Source: Fen-1135 sp963705275
Lineage (GTDB): Bacteria; Desulfobacterota; Syntrophia; Syntrophales; UBA2185
Length of the DNA stretch: 64,000 nt
Assembly: GCA_963705275.1 (NCBI GenBank)
Contig: OY970063.1
Span: 2,666,001-2,730,000 of the forward strand
Direction: 5' to 3'
The notes under the pieces were generated by a model. It searched no databases. It saw nothing but the letters and a program-made list of their open reading frames with translations, and had not been told where the DNA came from. Every line of letters begins with the position of its first letter. Position 1 is the first letter of the stretch. Shown here one piece after another: positions 49,238-59,320 of this stretch. Position numbers and translations under genes: made by a program.

Positions 49238-50872
49238 ATGGGAGCAAAGTTACTTCAATACGATGAAGAAGCAAGAAAATCGATTCTTAAGGGTGTAAAC
49301 ACCCTCGCAGATGCAGTCAAGGTAACCCTCGGTCCACGAGGCAGGAATGTACTTCTTGACAAGACTTTTGGCGCACCGACCGTTACAAAAGACGGCGTTA
49401 CAGTCGCCAAGGAGATCGAACTCGAGGATAAGTTTGAAAATATGGGCGCACAGATGGTCAAGGAGGTTGCCAGCAAGACAAGTGACGTGGCCGGTGATGG
49501 TACTACGACTGCTACAATTCTTGCCCAGGCAATTTACCGAGAAGGCGCAAAGAGTGTCGCCGCGGGAAGTAACCCGATGGATATAAAGAGGGGTATTGAT
49601 AAGGCAGTCGAGACTGTCGTTAAGGAATTGGCGAAGCTAAGCAAACCGACTAAAGACCAGAAGGAGATTGCGCAGGTAGGCACCATCTCCGCGAATAATG
49701 ATGAGGCAATCGGCGCGATTATTGCCGAAGCTATGGGCAAGGTGGGTAAAGAAGGCGTTATTACCGTAGAGGAAGCTAAAGGACTGGAAACCGAGCTGGA
49801 GATCGTAGAAGGTATGCAGTTTGATAGAGGCTACGTTTCTCCTTATTTCGTGACCAATGCAGAAAAGATGGAGGTACACCTTGAGGATTGTTTGATTCTC
49901 ATAAACGAAAAGAAGATCAGCACCATGAAGGATCTCCTCCCCATTCTGGAGCAGATTGCTAAGATGGGAAGGCCCCTCCTGATCATCGCCGAAGATATCG
50001 AAGGTGAGGCTCTGGCTACCCTCGTAGTTAACAAGATTCGCGGCACCCTGCAGGTCGCAGCTGTAAAAGCCCCCGGTTTCGGTGACAGAAGGAAAGCGAT
50101 GCTTGATGATATCGCAGTCCTGACAGGTGGTAAGGTAATTTCTGAAGACCTGGGCCAGAAACTTGAAAACACAAAATTAGAAGACCTGGGTCGGGCCAAG
50201 AGGATTTCGATAGACAAAGACAATACGACGATTATCGACGGCGCAGGGTCACGGGCATCCCTCGAAGGAAGGGTGAAACAGATCAGGGCGCAGATAGAGG
50301 AAACGACATCCGATTATGACAGAGAGAAACTTCAGGAAAGGCTGGCCAAGCTGGTCGGCGGTGTTGCCGTAATAAAGGTTGGCGCGGCGACAGAAACCGA
50401 GATGAAAGAGAAAAAGGCGCGCGTTGAAGATGCACTCAATGCAACCCGTGCGGCCGTGGAAGAAGGCATAGTACCCGGCGGCGGCGTAGCCTATCTCAGG
50501 ACACTGCCTGCCCTGGAAAAGCTGAAATTAGAAGGGGATCAGCAGGTAGGGGTCAACATAGTAAAGAAGGCCCTCGAGGAACCGTTAAAAATGATCGTGA
50601 CGAATGCCGGTCAGGAAGGCAGCATTGCCGTAGAAAAGGTCAAAGGGAAAAAGGGCGCCTACGGATTCAATGCGAGAACTGACGAATATGAAGACATGAT
50701 TGAAGCAGGCGTCATTGATCCGACGAAGGTTACCCGCTTTGCCCTCCAGAACGCGGCAAGTGTGGCAGCCTTGATGCTGACAACCCAGTGCATGATAGCA
50801 GAGAAACCGGAAGAAAAATCTGCTATGCCCAGCATGCCCCCCGGCGGCGGCTATCCCGGCATGGGAATGTAA
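49238..50872 (+). CDS. groEL: Chaperonin GroEL
   Basis: The 544-residue protein is a complete group I chaperonin with KVTLGPRGRNVLLDK, DGTTTATILAQAI, the substrate-binding apical domain, GVAVIKVGAATETEMKEKKARVEDALNATRAAVEEGIVPGGG shown as EDALNATRAAVEEGI, and the flexible C-terminal tail with PPGGGYPGMGM. It assembles into double heptamers. It is followed by a strong terminator. Nothing is missing. Confidence 0.98.
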   Translation: MGAKLLQYDEEARKSILKGVNTLADAVKVTLGPRGRNVLLDKTFGAPTVTKDGVTVAKEIELEDKFENMGAQMVKEVASKTSDVAGDGTTTATILAQAIYREGAKSVAAGSNPMDIKRGIDKAVETVVKELAKLSKPTKDQKEIAQVGTISANNDEAIGAIIAEAMGKVGKEGVITVEEAKGLETELEIVEGMQFDRGYVSPYFVTNAEKMEVHLEDCLILINEKKISTMKDLLPILEQIAKMGRPLLIIAEDIEGEALATLVVNKIRGTLQVAAVKAPGFGDRRKAMLDDIAVLTGGKVISEDLGQKLENTKLEDLGRAKRISIDKDNTTIIDGAGSRASLEGRVKQIRAQIEETTSDYDREKLQERLAKLVGGVAVIKVGAATETEMKEKKARVEDALNATRAAVEEGIVPGGGVAYLRTLPALEKLKLEGDQQVGVNIVKKALEEPLKMIVTNAGQEGSIAVEKVKGKKGAYGFNARTDEYEDMIEAGVIDPTKVTRFALQNAASVAALMLTTQCMIAEKPEEKSAMPSMPPGGGYPGMGM

Positions 50873-50904
50873 GAGGTTTCTAACCTTAACTATCTTTTTG
50901 AGAA

Positions 50905-50934
50905 GCCCCCTGCTTTGCGGCAGGGGGCTTTTTT
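50905..50934 (+). terminator. Intrinsic terminator after groEL
   Basis: GCCCCCTG (50905-50912) pairs perfectly with CAGGGGGC (50921-50928), with an 8-base loop and six T following. Confidence 0.92.
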
Positions 50935-51047
50935 AGTTCTGCTTGAAAGAGGCTAATTTATGTGATAGCTTCTCCGACTACCAATTTGCTCCCTGTGCAG
51001 TTAAATGCATAATCTATCATTCATTACTCGGAGCTGAGGAGTTCCAT

Positions 51048-53828
51048 ATGGACTATAAGGATACGTTGAATCTGCCGAAAACTAACTTTCCCATGAGGGC
51101 GAATCTTTCCCGGAAGGAACCGGAATTGCTCAAAATGTGGGAAGCTATGAATATCTATGAAAAGATCAGACAGACCTTGAAGGGAAAAAAGACGTATATC
51201 CTTCATGACGGGCCTCCTTATGCGAACGGGAACATTCATCTTGGTACGGCTCTCAATAAAGTGATCAAAGACATAGTGATTAAATCAAAGAATATGTCCG
51301 GTTTCGATAGCATCTACGTCCCCGGGTGGGACTGTCATGGTCTTCCCATAGAGCACCAGGTCGAGAAGGAACTGGGCGCGAAGAAGAACGACATGTCCCA
51401 TGCTGATATCAGGCGGTTCTGCAGGACCTTTGCAGAAAAATATGTGGGTATCCAGAGGGAACAGTTCAAGCGACTGGGGGTCTTTGGCGAGTGGGGGAAT
51501 CCCTATCTCACTATGTCCTACGATTACGAAGCGGCGACTGTTGAGGAATTCGGGAAGCTTTATTTCAGCGGTGATGTCTACAGGGGGAAAAAGCCTGTAT
51601 ACTGGTGCGCTTCCTGCAAAACAGCCCTGGCGGAGGCTGAAGTTGAATACAGTGATCATGCGACGCCGTCCATCTACGTCAAATTCGCGATGATCTCGGA
51701 TATATCAAAGGTCCTGCCGAAACTGACCGACGAGAAGATCAGCGTCGTAATATGGACGACAACCCCTTGGACTATACCGCCCAATCAGGCAATTGCCGTA
51801 CATGATGAATTCATCTATGTGGCAGTCAAGGTAAATGGTGAGACCCTGATTCTTGCCAAGGAACTTCTGGATTATTGCATGGATGCCTTCGGCTACAAGA
51901 CTTACAAGATTCTGGACGAGTTTCCGGGCTCAGTCCTGGAGGGCCTGAAATGTAAACATCCACTGGTCGACCGCGAGAGCCTGCTTATTCTGGCTCCTTT
52001 TGTCACCCTTGACGCTGGAACGGGGTGTGTGCATATCGCGCCCGGACATGGGCAGGAAGATTACGAAATAGGGATGAAATACGGTCTTGACAATTACGCG
52101 CCTGTTGATGATGACGGCAGATACACTTCCGATGTCAAGGATTTTGCGGGGCAGTTTGTATTTGATGCCAATGAATCGGTCATTAAAAAGTTGGCCGAGG
52201 TCGGCGCCCTGCTTGGGCGTGTTGATATTGAGCATTCCTATCCTCATTGCTGGCGATGCAAGAATCCTATCATTTTCAGATCCACGGAGCAGTGGTTCAT
52301 CTCAATGGAGAAGAATAACTTAAGGCAGAAAACCCTCGAAGCTATTGAAGCTGTAGAATGGCTGCCGGCGTGGGGCCGTGACAGGATTTCCGGAATGATC
52401 AAGAGCCGTCCTGACTGGTGTATCTCCCGGCAGAGATTATGGGGGGTGCCCATTACCATGTTTTTCTGCAGCCGTTGCAAGAGTGACCTCATGACGAAGG
52501 ACATCATCAGGCACGTAGTAAAGCTGGTTAATGAATATGGCGCCGATGTGTGGTTCGAGAGAGATACCAAAGACCTGCTGCCGGCCGGAACGATTTGCCC
52601 CGTATGCCAGAGCGACCAATTTGCAAAGGAGACGGATATACTCGATGTATGGTTTGATTCCGGTGTAAGCCATGCGGCCGTGCTTGAAAAGCGATCTTAC
52701 CTCGGTTCCCCGGCAGATATGTACCTCGAGGGCAGTGATCAGCACAGGGGATGGTTCCATTCCTCTCTACTGGAGTCGGTGGGAACGAGAGGGCGCGCCC
52801 CGTACAGGACGGTGCTAACACATGGGTTCGTCGTCGATGGTGAGGGAAAGAAGATGTCCAAATCCACGGGCAATGTCATTGATCCGGAGGAGATTATCGA
52901 TAAGCATGGCGTTGAGATATTGAGACTATGGGTTGCTGCGGAAGATTACACACAGGATATTAGGATCTCCGACGAGATCCTCGAACGCCTTGTAGAGGCC
53001 TACAGGCGCATTCGCAATACCAGCCGATTCATTCTGGGCAATCTATATGATTTTGACTCCAGCAAGATGGTATCTTATAAGAATATGGATGAAATCGACC
53101 GGTGGGCGCTTCACAGGCTCCAGGAAGTTATCGAGCGCGTAAGAGCGGCTTATAATCAATATCAATTTCATCATGCATTCTTCGCTCTTCATAATTTCTG
53201 CACCGTTGAACTGAGCGCCCTTTATCTTGATGTCCTGAAAGACAGACTCTATACATCCAGGGCAGAATCGCGGCGGCGTCGGTCAGCGCAAAGCGCCATG
53301 CTCATCATTCTTGATGCCATGACGCGCCTGCTTGCGCCAATACTTTCCTTCACTGCGGAAGAGATTTGGCTGTCTTTGCCCGCTCGTCAGGGCAAGGAGA
53401 TCAGCGTTCACCTGACTCAATTCCCTGAAATAAATCGGGAGTACGTGGACGCGGCTCTGGCACAAAATTGGAGCAAGATGATCGCCCTCAAAGGAGAGAT
53501 ATCGAAGGCAATTGAATTGGCAAGGAAGAATAAAGTAGTCGGTCACTCCCTCGATGCCGGTGTGGATATTTCTGCATCGGGTGATCTCCGCGCGTTTTTG
53601 GAGGCACATCTTGAGGACTTAAGAACCCTGCTCATCGTGTCTGATATCTCTATGATAGAAAAGGATGTCATCAAAGACCCGTATGCAAGTCCCGAATTTG
53701 CTGGTCTGACAATCGGAGTGAGGAAGACACGGGGAAAGAAATGCGACCGATGCTGGGTATACAGTGAGACAGTAGGTGTTGACGATGAGCACCCGGCTAT
53801 CTGCGAAAGGTGCCTGGCGAATCTCTAA
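51048..53828 (+). CDS. ileS: Isoleucyl-tRNA synthetase
   Basis: The 926-residue class I synthetase has the HIGH-type motif DGPPYANGNIHLG (HIHLG variant), the editing domain with WTTTPWTIPPNQAI, GSDQHRGWFHSSLL, and KMSKS near residue 602 (GKKMSKSTGN). The C-terminal zinc site is visible as CDRCWVY and CERC, marking a bacterial type. The start at 51048 has GAGGAG seven bases upstream and fits the family's usual N-terminus (DYKDTLNLPKTNFPMRANL shown in part as LNLPKTNFPMRA); a start at 50943 would fall in unlikely sequence. lspA follows closely. Confidence 0.97.
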   Translation: MDYKDTLNLPKTNFPMRANLSRKEPELLKMWEAMNIYEKIRQTLKGKKTYILHDGPPYANGNIHLGTALNKVIKDIVIKSKNMSGFDSIYVPGWDCHGLPIEHQVEKELGAKKNDMSHADIRRFCRTFAEKYVGIQREQFKRLGVFGEWGNPYLTMSYDYEAATVEEFGKLYFSGDVYRGKKPVYWCASCKTALAEAEVEYSDHATPSIYVKFAMISDISKVLPKLTDEKISVVIWTTTPWTIPPNQAIAVHDEFIYVAVKVNGETLILAKELLDYCMDAFGYKTYKILDEFPGSVLEGLKCKHPLVDRESLLILAPFVTLDAGTGCVHIAPGHGQEDYEIGMKYGLDNYAPVDDDGRYTSDVKDFAGQFVFDANESVIKKLAEVGALLGRVDIEHSYPHCWRCKNPIIFRSTEQWFISMEKNNLRQKTLEAIEAVEWLPAWGRDRISGMIKSRPDWCISRQRLWGVPITMFFCSRCKSDLMTKDIIRHVVKLVNEYGADVWFERDTKDLLPAGTICPVCQSDQFAKETDILDVWFDSGVSHAAVLEKRSYLGSPADMYLEGSDQHRGWFHSSLLESVGTRGRAPYRTVLTHGFVVDGEGKKMSKSTGNVIDPEEIIDKHGVEILRLWVAAEDYTQDIRISDEILERLVEAYRRIRNTSRFILGNLYDFDSSKMVSYKNMDEIDRWALHRLQEVIERVRAAYNQYQFHHAFFALHNFCTVELSALYLDVLKDRLYTSRAESRRRRSAQSAMLIILDAMTRLLAPILSFTAEEIWLSLPARQGKEISVHLTQFPEINREYVDAALAQNWSKMIALKGEISKAIELARKNKVVGHSLDAGVDISASGDLRAFLEAHLEDLRTLLIVSDISMIEKDVIKDPYASPEFAGLTIGVRKTRGKKCDRCWVYSETVGVDDEHPAICERCLANL

Positions 53829-53897
53829 GAACTATATTCTCTCGATCTGTTTGTCTTGGCGAAACGCGGTCAGAGAGAAGATTCATGGAGAGAATAT

Positions 53898-54392
53898 TTG
53901 AAAAAAAAGTATCTTATTCTTCTTTCCACGTCGACGGCGGCGGTACTCCTTGACTTCATCACCAAAGCCTACATAGACTCGCATATGTCTCTTCATGAAT
54001 CGATGATGGTCATACCGGGTCTCCTGAATATTACCTACGTGAGAAACCCGGGAGCAGCCTTCAGCTTTCTCGCCAGTGCCTCGCCAGGTTTTCGATCCGT
54101 GTTTTTCCTGACAGTAACAATTTTAGCAATAATACTCGTTCTCTACTATATAGCCAAGAGCATGACGGAAGAATCGCTCATGATATTTGCCCTTTCTCTG
54201 ATCCTGTCAGGTGCGTTGGGGAATTTCATTGACAGGGTGCGTCTTGGAGAGGTGATTGATTTCATCGACGTGCACTTAGGCGCTTATCACTGGCCTGCCT
54301 TTAATGTTGCTGATTCGGCCATAACCATTGGCGCCTGCTTAATGCTTTTTACACTGTTCAAACGCCCAAAGGAGCGTGACCGTAAACCATGA
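53898..54392 (+). CDS. lspA: Lipoprotein signal peptidase (signal peptidase II)
   Basis: The 164-residue aspartic protease cleaves prolipoprotein signals in the inner membrane. It has four hydrophobic helices, LDFITKAYI, YVRNPGAAFSFL (family motif NxGAAF), GALGNFIDRVRLGEVIDFIDVH and FNVADSAI, which supply the catalytic aspartates. I favour TTG 53898 because GGAG is seven bases upstream and the product then begins LKKKYLIL, like other LspA. An earlier TTG at 53856 would add 14 residues. The stop overlaps the Trk-like gene by four bases. ileS-lspA order is common. Confidence 0.93.
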   Translation: MKKKYLILLSTSTAAVLLDFITKAYIDSHMSLHESMMVIPGLLNITYVRNPGAAFSFLASASPGFRSVFFLTVTILAIILVLYYIAKSMTEESLMIFALSLILSGALGNFIDRVRLGEVIDFIDVHLGAYHWPAFNVADSAITIGACLMLFTLFKRPKERDRKP

Positions 54393-55741
54393 AGCGGTTT
54401 ATTTCGAAGCTGCTGTCTCCCCAGAGGCTCTTCATCACCAGTTTCGCCGCGGTGATATTTATAGGGACCATTGGCCTCTGGCTCCCCTCTTCTGGCACCG
54501 GCAACCATATTTTATTTATTGACGCCTTATTTACGTCTGCCTCGGCAGTTTGTGTTACGGGTCTTACTGTGCTGGATATTGGTAAAGATTTATCTATATC
54601 TGGGCAGGTTATAACACTTTGTCTCATTCAGATAGGCGGTCTGGGAATCATTACATTCTCTGTCGTACTTTTCGGGCTGATGGGCAGGGGCATTTCTTTT
54701 AAAGGAAGAGAAATTATCCAATCGACGTTTCTCCATACACCGCGCAGGGATTTCATTGTAATAATGAAGTGGGTCATCGGGCTCACTTTCGTTATGGAAG
54801 CCGTGGGCAGCCTGTTCTTGTTTATCCGGTTTTATCAGGATATTCCTCCGGGGCGGGCTTTGTACTATGCCGTGTATCATGCCGTTTCCGCCTTCAATAA
54901 TTGCGGGTATTCACTCTTCTCGAGCAACTTGGAGCATTATCAAAGTGATGTAACTGTTAACCTGACTGTCATGAGCCTGATCATCCTGGGAGGAATAGGC
55001 TTTGTCGTACAATATGAAATTATCTCCTTGTCAAGGGGCTTTCAAAAAAAACTGTCCACACACTCAAATATCGTTCTGATAACGACGGCTAGCCTGATCC
55101 TCGCCGGCGCTGCATTCTTTTATCTCTTTGAGATGAATCATATGCTCAAAGACACGCCTGTCAAGACGCAGATTCTTACGTCTTTTTTCCAATCTGTCAC
55201 CCCCCGGACGGCGGGGTTTAATACAATCGATGTCGGGCAACTGACAAATCCGACAATCCTCGTCATTATTATGCTGATGTTCATCGGCGCATCCCCGGGC
55301 TCCACCGGTGGAGGGATTAAGACAACGAGTTTTGCCCTTCTCCTCCTGATGATCTGGAACAGACTTAAAGGACAGGAACAGGTGAATGTCTACAACAGGA
55401 CTATCCCCGGAGAGATTCTGACACGGACCATTGCCATCATCTTCGCGTCCGCCTTTTTTGTCGTTATCATTACGTCGGTTCTTCTCTTGTTGGGTGGGGT
55501 GGGGGATTTGCCTCCTCTGGCGAGCCGCCACTTTTTTGTAGAATATCTGTTCGAAACGGTATCAGCCTTTGGAACGGTGGGCCTGTCGATGGGTATAACG
55601 CCGCACCTGAGTACCGGTCAGAAACTGGCCATTATTTTTATGATGTTTGCCGGAAGGGTAGGCCCGCTGACCCTCGCTTTTTCCTGGTATTCAACGAAAA
55701 GGGGGTTAACATATGCGGAAGAGTCTGTTATGGTCGGATAA
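54389..55741 (+). CDS. TrkH/KtrB-family potassium channel subunit
   Basis: The 450-residue membrane protein carries the four-fold pore repeats of Trk/Ktr channels; filter-like loops are seen at ASAVCVTGLTVLDIG, HAVSAFNNCGYSLF, SVTPRTAGFNTIDV and ETVSAFGTVGLSMG, each with a conserved glycine. SPGSTGGGIKTTSF is the typical flexible gate region. At 450 residues it is closer to KtrB. The RCK-domain gene 12 bp downstream is its cytoplasmic gate. ATGA overlap with lspA indicates coupling. Confidence 0.94.
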   Translation: MKRFISKLLSPQRLFITSFAAVIFIGTIGLWLPSSGTGNHILFIDALFTSASAVCVTGLTVLDIGKDLSISGQVITLCLIQIGGLGIITFSVVLFGLMGRGISFKGREIIQSTFLHTPRRDFIVIMKWVIGLTFVMEAVGSLFLFIRFYQDIPPGRALYYAVYHAVSAFNNCGYSLFSSNLEHYQSDVTVNLTVMSLIILGGIGFVVQYEIISLSRGFQKKLSTHSNIVLITTASLILAGAAFFYLFEMNHMLKDTPVKTQILTSFFQSVTPRTAGFNTIDVGQLTNPTILVIIMLMFIGASPGSTGGGIKTTSFALLLLMIWNRLKGQEQVNVYNRTIPGEILTRTIAIIFASAFFVVIITSVLLLLGGVGDLPPLASRHFFVEYLFETVSAFGTVGLSMGITPHLSTGQKLAIIFMMFAGRVGPLTLAFSWYSTKRGLTYAEESVMVG

Positions 55742-55753
55742 GGAGGTTCCGTA

Positions 55754-56413
55754 ATGGCTTCAGGAACGCGGCGCGTGATTGTCGTTGGGCTGGGCATCTT
55801 TGGCTCCAATATCGTCAAGGAATTATATGAAAATGGATTCGATGTCATTGCCGTCGATAAGGATAAGGAGGCCGTCCATCGGTTAAAAGATTTTGCGACC
55901 AAGGCAATTGTTGCTGATGGTACTGACAATGAGGTGATGGACCATATCGGTGTTCAGGAGGATGATGTAGTCATTATCTCCTTCGGCGAAGACCTTGCAG
56001 CCAGCACGCTGATAACCCTGCACCTGAAAAAGATGAAGGTCAAAAATATAATCGTCAAAGCGCCCAATGAAGAGCATAAACTCATCCTCGAGAAGGTTGG
56101 CGCAACGGACGTTATAATCCCTGAAAAGGAAGTTGCCGGCAAGGTTGCCAAGAGTCTGATTTCTCCGAGCGTCCTCGATTGCCTTCCCCTTTCTGAAGGC
56201 TATATGATATTTGAAATTGCTCCTCCTAACAGTTTCCTGGGGAAAAGTATCGGTGAGCTTGAGTTGAGAAACAGATATCACATCGAGGTCATCGCCGTGA
56301 AGGATGTGCTGACAGATCAGGTTCACATGGTACCGGCTGCCAATTTTGTCCTGAAGGACGGGGAGATACTGGTAGTTATAGCCAAGGAAAAAGATATCCA
56401 GAAGATCAAATGA
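55754..56413 (+). CDS. TrkA/KtrA-family RCK regulatory subunit
   Basis: The 219-residue protein has an N-terminal nucleotide-binding RCK domain (VVGLGIFGSNIVKEL, glycine loop at 10-15, with VIAVDKDKEAV) and a C-terminal RCK_C domain (residues about 135-219). It forms the ring that opens the KtrB-like channel on binding ATP or ADP. One RCK pair only, so it is KtrA-like rather than the double-length E. coli TrkA. The C domain may bind cyclic di-AMP in relatives; that cannot be judged here. Confidence 0.94.
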   Translation: MASGTRRVIVVGLGIFGSNIVKELYENGFDVIAVDKDKEAVHRLKDFATKAIVADGTDNEVMDHIGVQEDDVVIISFGEDLAASTLITLHLKKMKVKNIIVKAPNEEHKLILEKVGATDVIIPEKEVAGKVAKSLISPSVLDCLPLSEGYMIFEIAPPNSFLGKSIGELELRNRYHIEVIAVKDVLTDQVHMVPAANFVLKDGEILVVIAKEKDIQKIK

Positions 56414-56453
56414 TTGGACGTGTAACAAAGATGCTTCGCAGGATGGGGGTCTT

Positions 56454-56738
56454 ATGAGCGTGATAGTTGATTTTTCTATCTTCCCGATTGGCAAAGAGGA
56501 GAGCGTGAGCAAGTACGCATCGTGGGCGGTACGAATTATAAAAGACAGCGGCCTCCCTCATCATGTTGGCCCAATGGGAACTTCAATAGAGGGAGAATGG
56601 GATGAGATCATGCTTGTTGTAAAGCGGTGCATGGAGGAGCTTAAGAAGGACTGCCCGAGGTTATATATGACAATGAAAGTTGACTGCAGGCAAGGCGAGT
56701 CCCTGCGCATGGGGAAGAAAATCAGTTCTGTGAAATAG
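56454..56738 (+). CDS. MTH1187/YkoF-type thiamine-binding protein
   Basis: The 94-residue protein matches the MTH1187 family: SVIVDFSIFPIGKEESVSKYASWAVRIIKDSGL shown as DFSIFPIGKEESVSKYA, then HHVGPMGTSIEGEWDEIM. The fold is a ferredoxin-like dimer; related YkoF binds thiamine, while most members have no proven role. It overlaps no gene and its stop lies directly at the end of the minus-strand synthetase. It may be cotranscribed with the Ktr-like pair (40-bp gap). Confidence 0.88.
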   Translation: MSVIVDFSIFPIGKEESVSKYASWAVRIIKDSGLPHHVGPMGTSIEGEWDEIMLVVKRCMEELKKDCPRLYMTMKVDCRQGESLRMGKKISSVK

Positions 56739-58835
56739 TCATCTCAAGACAATTGTGGCATCGACGGCTGTCATAACGCCTTTTTCGCCTACTATGAGGG
56801 GGTTTACATCAATTTCGTGAATCCGCGAATACTGAAGACCGATGTCGCTCAATGCAACAAGTATCCCTGCTAGTTCCTCTCTGTTTACTGGCGGCTGTCC
56901 CCTGAAACCATCGAATATTTTCTGTCCCCTCAAACGACCTATCAGTGCCAAAGCGTCCTCCATGGCCAGTGGAGCCGGGGCAAAGACTGCATCACCCAGT
57001 ATCTCCGCCATTATACCCCCAAGCCCGAGCATCACACAGGGGCCAAATTGAACGTCCCTGACAAGTCCGACGATAATCTCAATTTTTCCTTTTACCTGCC
57101 TATAGGCAAGTACCTTGCCCGAAGGGTCCATATCCTTCTTCAGGGAGTCAAAGACCTGAAGGGCAGCTTCAGGCGTTGTTATATTTAAATGGACCAAGCC
57201 GAGTTCGGTTTTATGTACCTTCCCCTTTTGCAGGCCCTTCATAACTAGCGGGAAGCCGAGCCGCTTTGCGATCTTCTTGCACTTCGCTTCATCTGGTATG
57301 ATTTCCTCTTCTACAGCCGGAATGCCGTGATGTCTGAGAATACTCTTGGAGACGTATTCATCCAAAGGTCCCACCGCATTCTCCAGGATATCACACAGCT
57401 CATCGGGGATGCGTTTCGTCATTCCTTTCTCCGGCAGTTGTCTAAGAATGTCAGATGGTCTCTGCTGATGGAAAACAGCCGCCAGGCATTCCACTGCACG
57501 GGATATTTCATGGAATACAGGAATGCCGTGGGAAAGGGCCTCTGCATTAAAGCGAAGGGCCTCTTCTTGTCTCCCCAGAAGCCATACGAATACGGGCTTC
57601 CCGGCAGCACGCGTCTGCTCGGCAATATCTGTAATATCGATTCCAATCTGGAAAGTTCCGGCAAAGGCATGGAGGAAAACGGCATCAACAGCGGGATCGT
57701 TAAGCACGGCCGCAAGCGCCGTGCTGTATACGGCGACGTTCGTTCCGCCATGTCTCTCTATGGCCGGCCACAGATCGACGGGGTTCCCGACAGGCATCCA
57801 CTCTGGGAAAAGACGTCCCAAGGCGTCTTTGGTTTCCCGGGACAGTTCCGCCACCGTGAGCCCATGTTCCTCAATGAAGTCCGAGGTGACAATGCCGGAA
57901 CCACCGCTAAATGTGAGAACAGCAACGCGACCATGTCGGCCAACCGGTCGGGGTCTCGCAGAAAGTGAACGGCAGAGGTCCATCATCTGATGAAAATCTC
58001 CGGCTTCCGTCACCCCTGCCTGGGCCAGGGCGCCTGAGATGATCTTATGATTTCCGGCCAGGGACGCCGTGTGGCTCATTGCCGCTTCAGCTCCTTTCCT
58101 GCTCTTCCCCCCGTGGAGCACGACAATGGGTTTTGCACTTTTCCTGCACAGTTCCGTAAAGCGCCTACCATCGGAAAAGGACTCCAGGTAATGGCCGATA
58201 ACTTCAGTGTTAGCATCCTCGAGCAGGTAAGACAGCAGATCGCACTCGTTGACGTCTATCTTATTTCCTATGGAGCATACCTTGCTTATGCCCATCACGC
58301 GGTGACTCATTATATCAACGAGGAAGCCGGCGGATAGCAATCCGCTCTGCACCACAAGCGATACGTTTCCGGGGATAAGGAGTCCTTGCTGCAATGAGCG
58401 TGGATCCATAAAGGAAAAGACACGGCCCCCGACGGCATCAACAAGGCCCATGCAATTGGGCCCCCATAGACGAATCCCCGTCCGTTTGCATATGTCTCTC
58501 AGGGATTGCTGCAGAATAACCCCATCACGTCCCGTTTCGGCAAACCCCCCCGATTCTATCATGACACCCGGGACGCCTTTGGCGGCGCAATCCTCTATGG
58601 TTGCGGGTACGACCTTTGCCGGAACAAAGACGATGGCCAGGTCAACATGACCCGGGATGGCGCTTACGGACGGATAGCAGGGAATACCCTCGATTTCCTT
58701 GTAACCGGGATTCACAGGATATATATTCCCCGTGTAGCCTATGACGAGATTCTTAAAGATAGCATACCCACCCTTGAGAGGGTTCGGAGTTGCACCGACA
58801 ACAGCGACTCCGTCCGGGTTAAAAAAGAAATTCAT
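56739..58835 (-). CDS. ADP-forming acyl/acetyl-CoA synthetase (fused alpha-beta)
   Basis: The 698-residue protein joins both halves of an NDP-forming acyl-CoA synthetase. It starts with the CoA-binding domain (GVAVVGATPNPLKGGYAIFKNL shown as VAVVGATPNPLKGG), then the flavodoxin-like domains and the MSHTASLAGN loop with the phosphohistidine, and ends in the ATP-grasp beta half (FPLVMKGLQKGKVHKTELG shown as LVMKGL). It converts acyl-CoA + ADP + Pi to acid + ATP + CoA, conserving the thioester as ATP. In a beta-oxidising anaerobe this is a plausible energy step. Substrate unknown. Confidence 0.93.
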   Translation of the reverse strand: MNFFFNPDGVAVVGATPNPLKGGYAIFKNLVIGYTGNIYPVNPGYKEIEGIPCYPSVSAIPGHVDLAIVFVPAKVVPATIEDCAAKGVPGVMIESGGFAETGRDGVILQQSLRDICKRTGIRLWGPNCMGLVDAVGGRVFSFMDPRSLQQGLLIPGNVSLVVQSGLLSAGFLVDIMSHRVMGISKVCSIGNKIDVNECDLLSYLLEDANTEVIGHYLESFSDGRRFTELCRKSAKPIVVLHGGKSRKGAEAAMSHTASLAGNHKIISGALAQAGVTEAGDFHQMMDLCRSLSARPRPVGRHGRVAVLTFSGGSGIVTSDFIEEHGLTVAELSRETKDALGRLFPEWMPVGNPVDLWPAIERHGGTNVAVYSTALAAVLNDPAVDAVFLHAFAGTFQIGIDITDIAEQTRAAGKPVFVWLLGRQEEALRFNAEALSHGIPVFHEISRAVECLAAVFHQQRPSDILRQLPEKGMTKRIPDELCDILENAVGPLDEYVSKSILRHHGIPAVEEEIIPDEAKCKKIAKRLGFPLVMKGLQKGKVHKTELGLVHLNITTPEAALQVFDSLKKDMDPSGKVLAYRQVKGKIEIIVGLVRDVQFGPCVMLGLGGIMAEILGDAVFAPAPLAMEDALALIGRLRGQKIFDGFRGQPPVNREELAGILVALSDIGLQYSRIHEIDVNPLIVGEKGVMTAVDATIVLR

Positions 58836-58855
58836 GGAAGGTCCTCATTAGAAAA

Positions 58856-59320
58856 TTATGGCCTATTGATGATAACATCGAGATACTTTCTGCCCCATGA
58901 CTTGGCATCCTTTTCATCAGGGAAAAAGATGTCGATGTGGTCGCCTTTGATGGCGGTGCCTATATCGTGCACTTCCCCCCAACCGTAACCGGGGACGTAC
59001 ATCTTCGTGCCGTAAGGATACTTGCTGATGTCTGCTGCGATTGTGCCCTTTTTTGCTTTGGATCCGTCAGACGTTATGCCCACCTTCTTTCTCTCTCCCT
59101 CGTGCGGTCCGTAAGCATAAACCGGCGGCATCAGGAAGCAGCCGTATTTTCTTTTCCAGCCAGTCGATTTCTTGCCGGCGTCGTAGGCTGTAACCAGCAT
59201 TTTCCGCGTTTCTGTCTTGCCGTATTCACGGGGAATGGTGGCGCATCCGGAGACAAGCATGATGCATAGGGTAGAGCAGAAAAGCGCAAATAGAAAAACT
59301 TTTTGTAAACGCGACATCAT
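58856..59320 (-). CDS. 3D-domain lipoprotein
   Basis: The 154-residue protein has a lipoprotein signal with the lipobox LVSGC (cysteine about residue 26) and then a 3D domain (three aspartates): MLVTAYDAG, TIAADISKYPYGTKMYVPGYGWGEVHDIG shown as GTIAADISKYPYGTKMYVP and GDHIDIFF. The 3D domain is the catalytic part of MltA-type lytic transglycosylases and of Rpf/Sps enzymes. Alone it suggests a small cell-wall hydrolase anchored to a membrane. Twenty bases separate it from the synthetase. Confidence 0.9.
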   Translation of the reverse strand: MMSRLQKVFLFALFCSTLCIMLVSGCATIPREYGKTETRKMLVTAYDAGKKSTGWKRKYGCFLMPPVYAYGPHEGERKKVGITSDGSKAKKGTIAADISKYPYGTKMYVPGYGWGEVHDIGTAIKGDHIDIFFPDEKDAKSWGRKYLDVIINRP

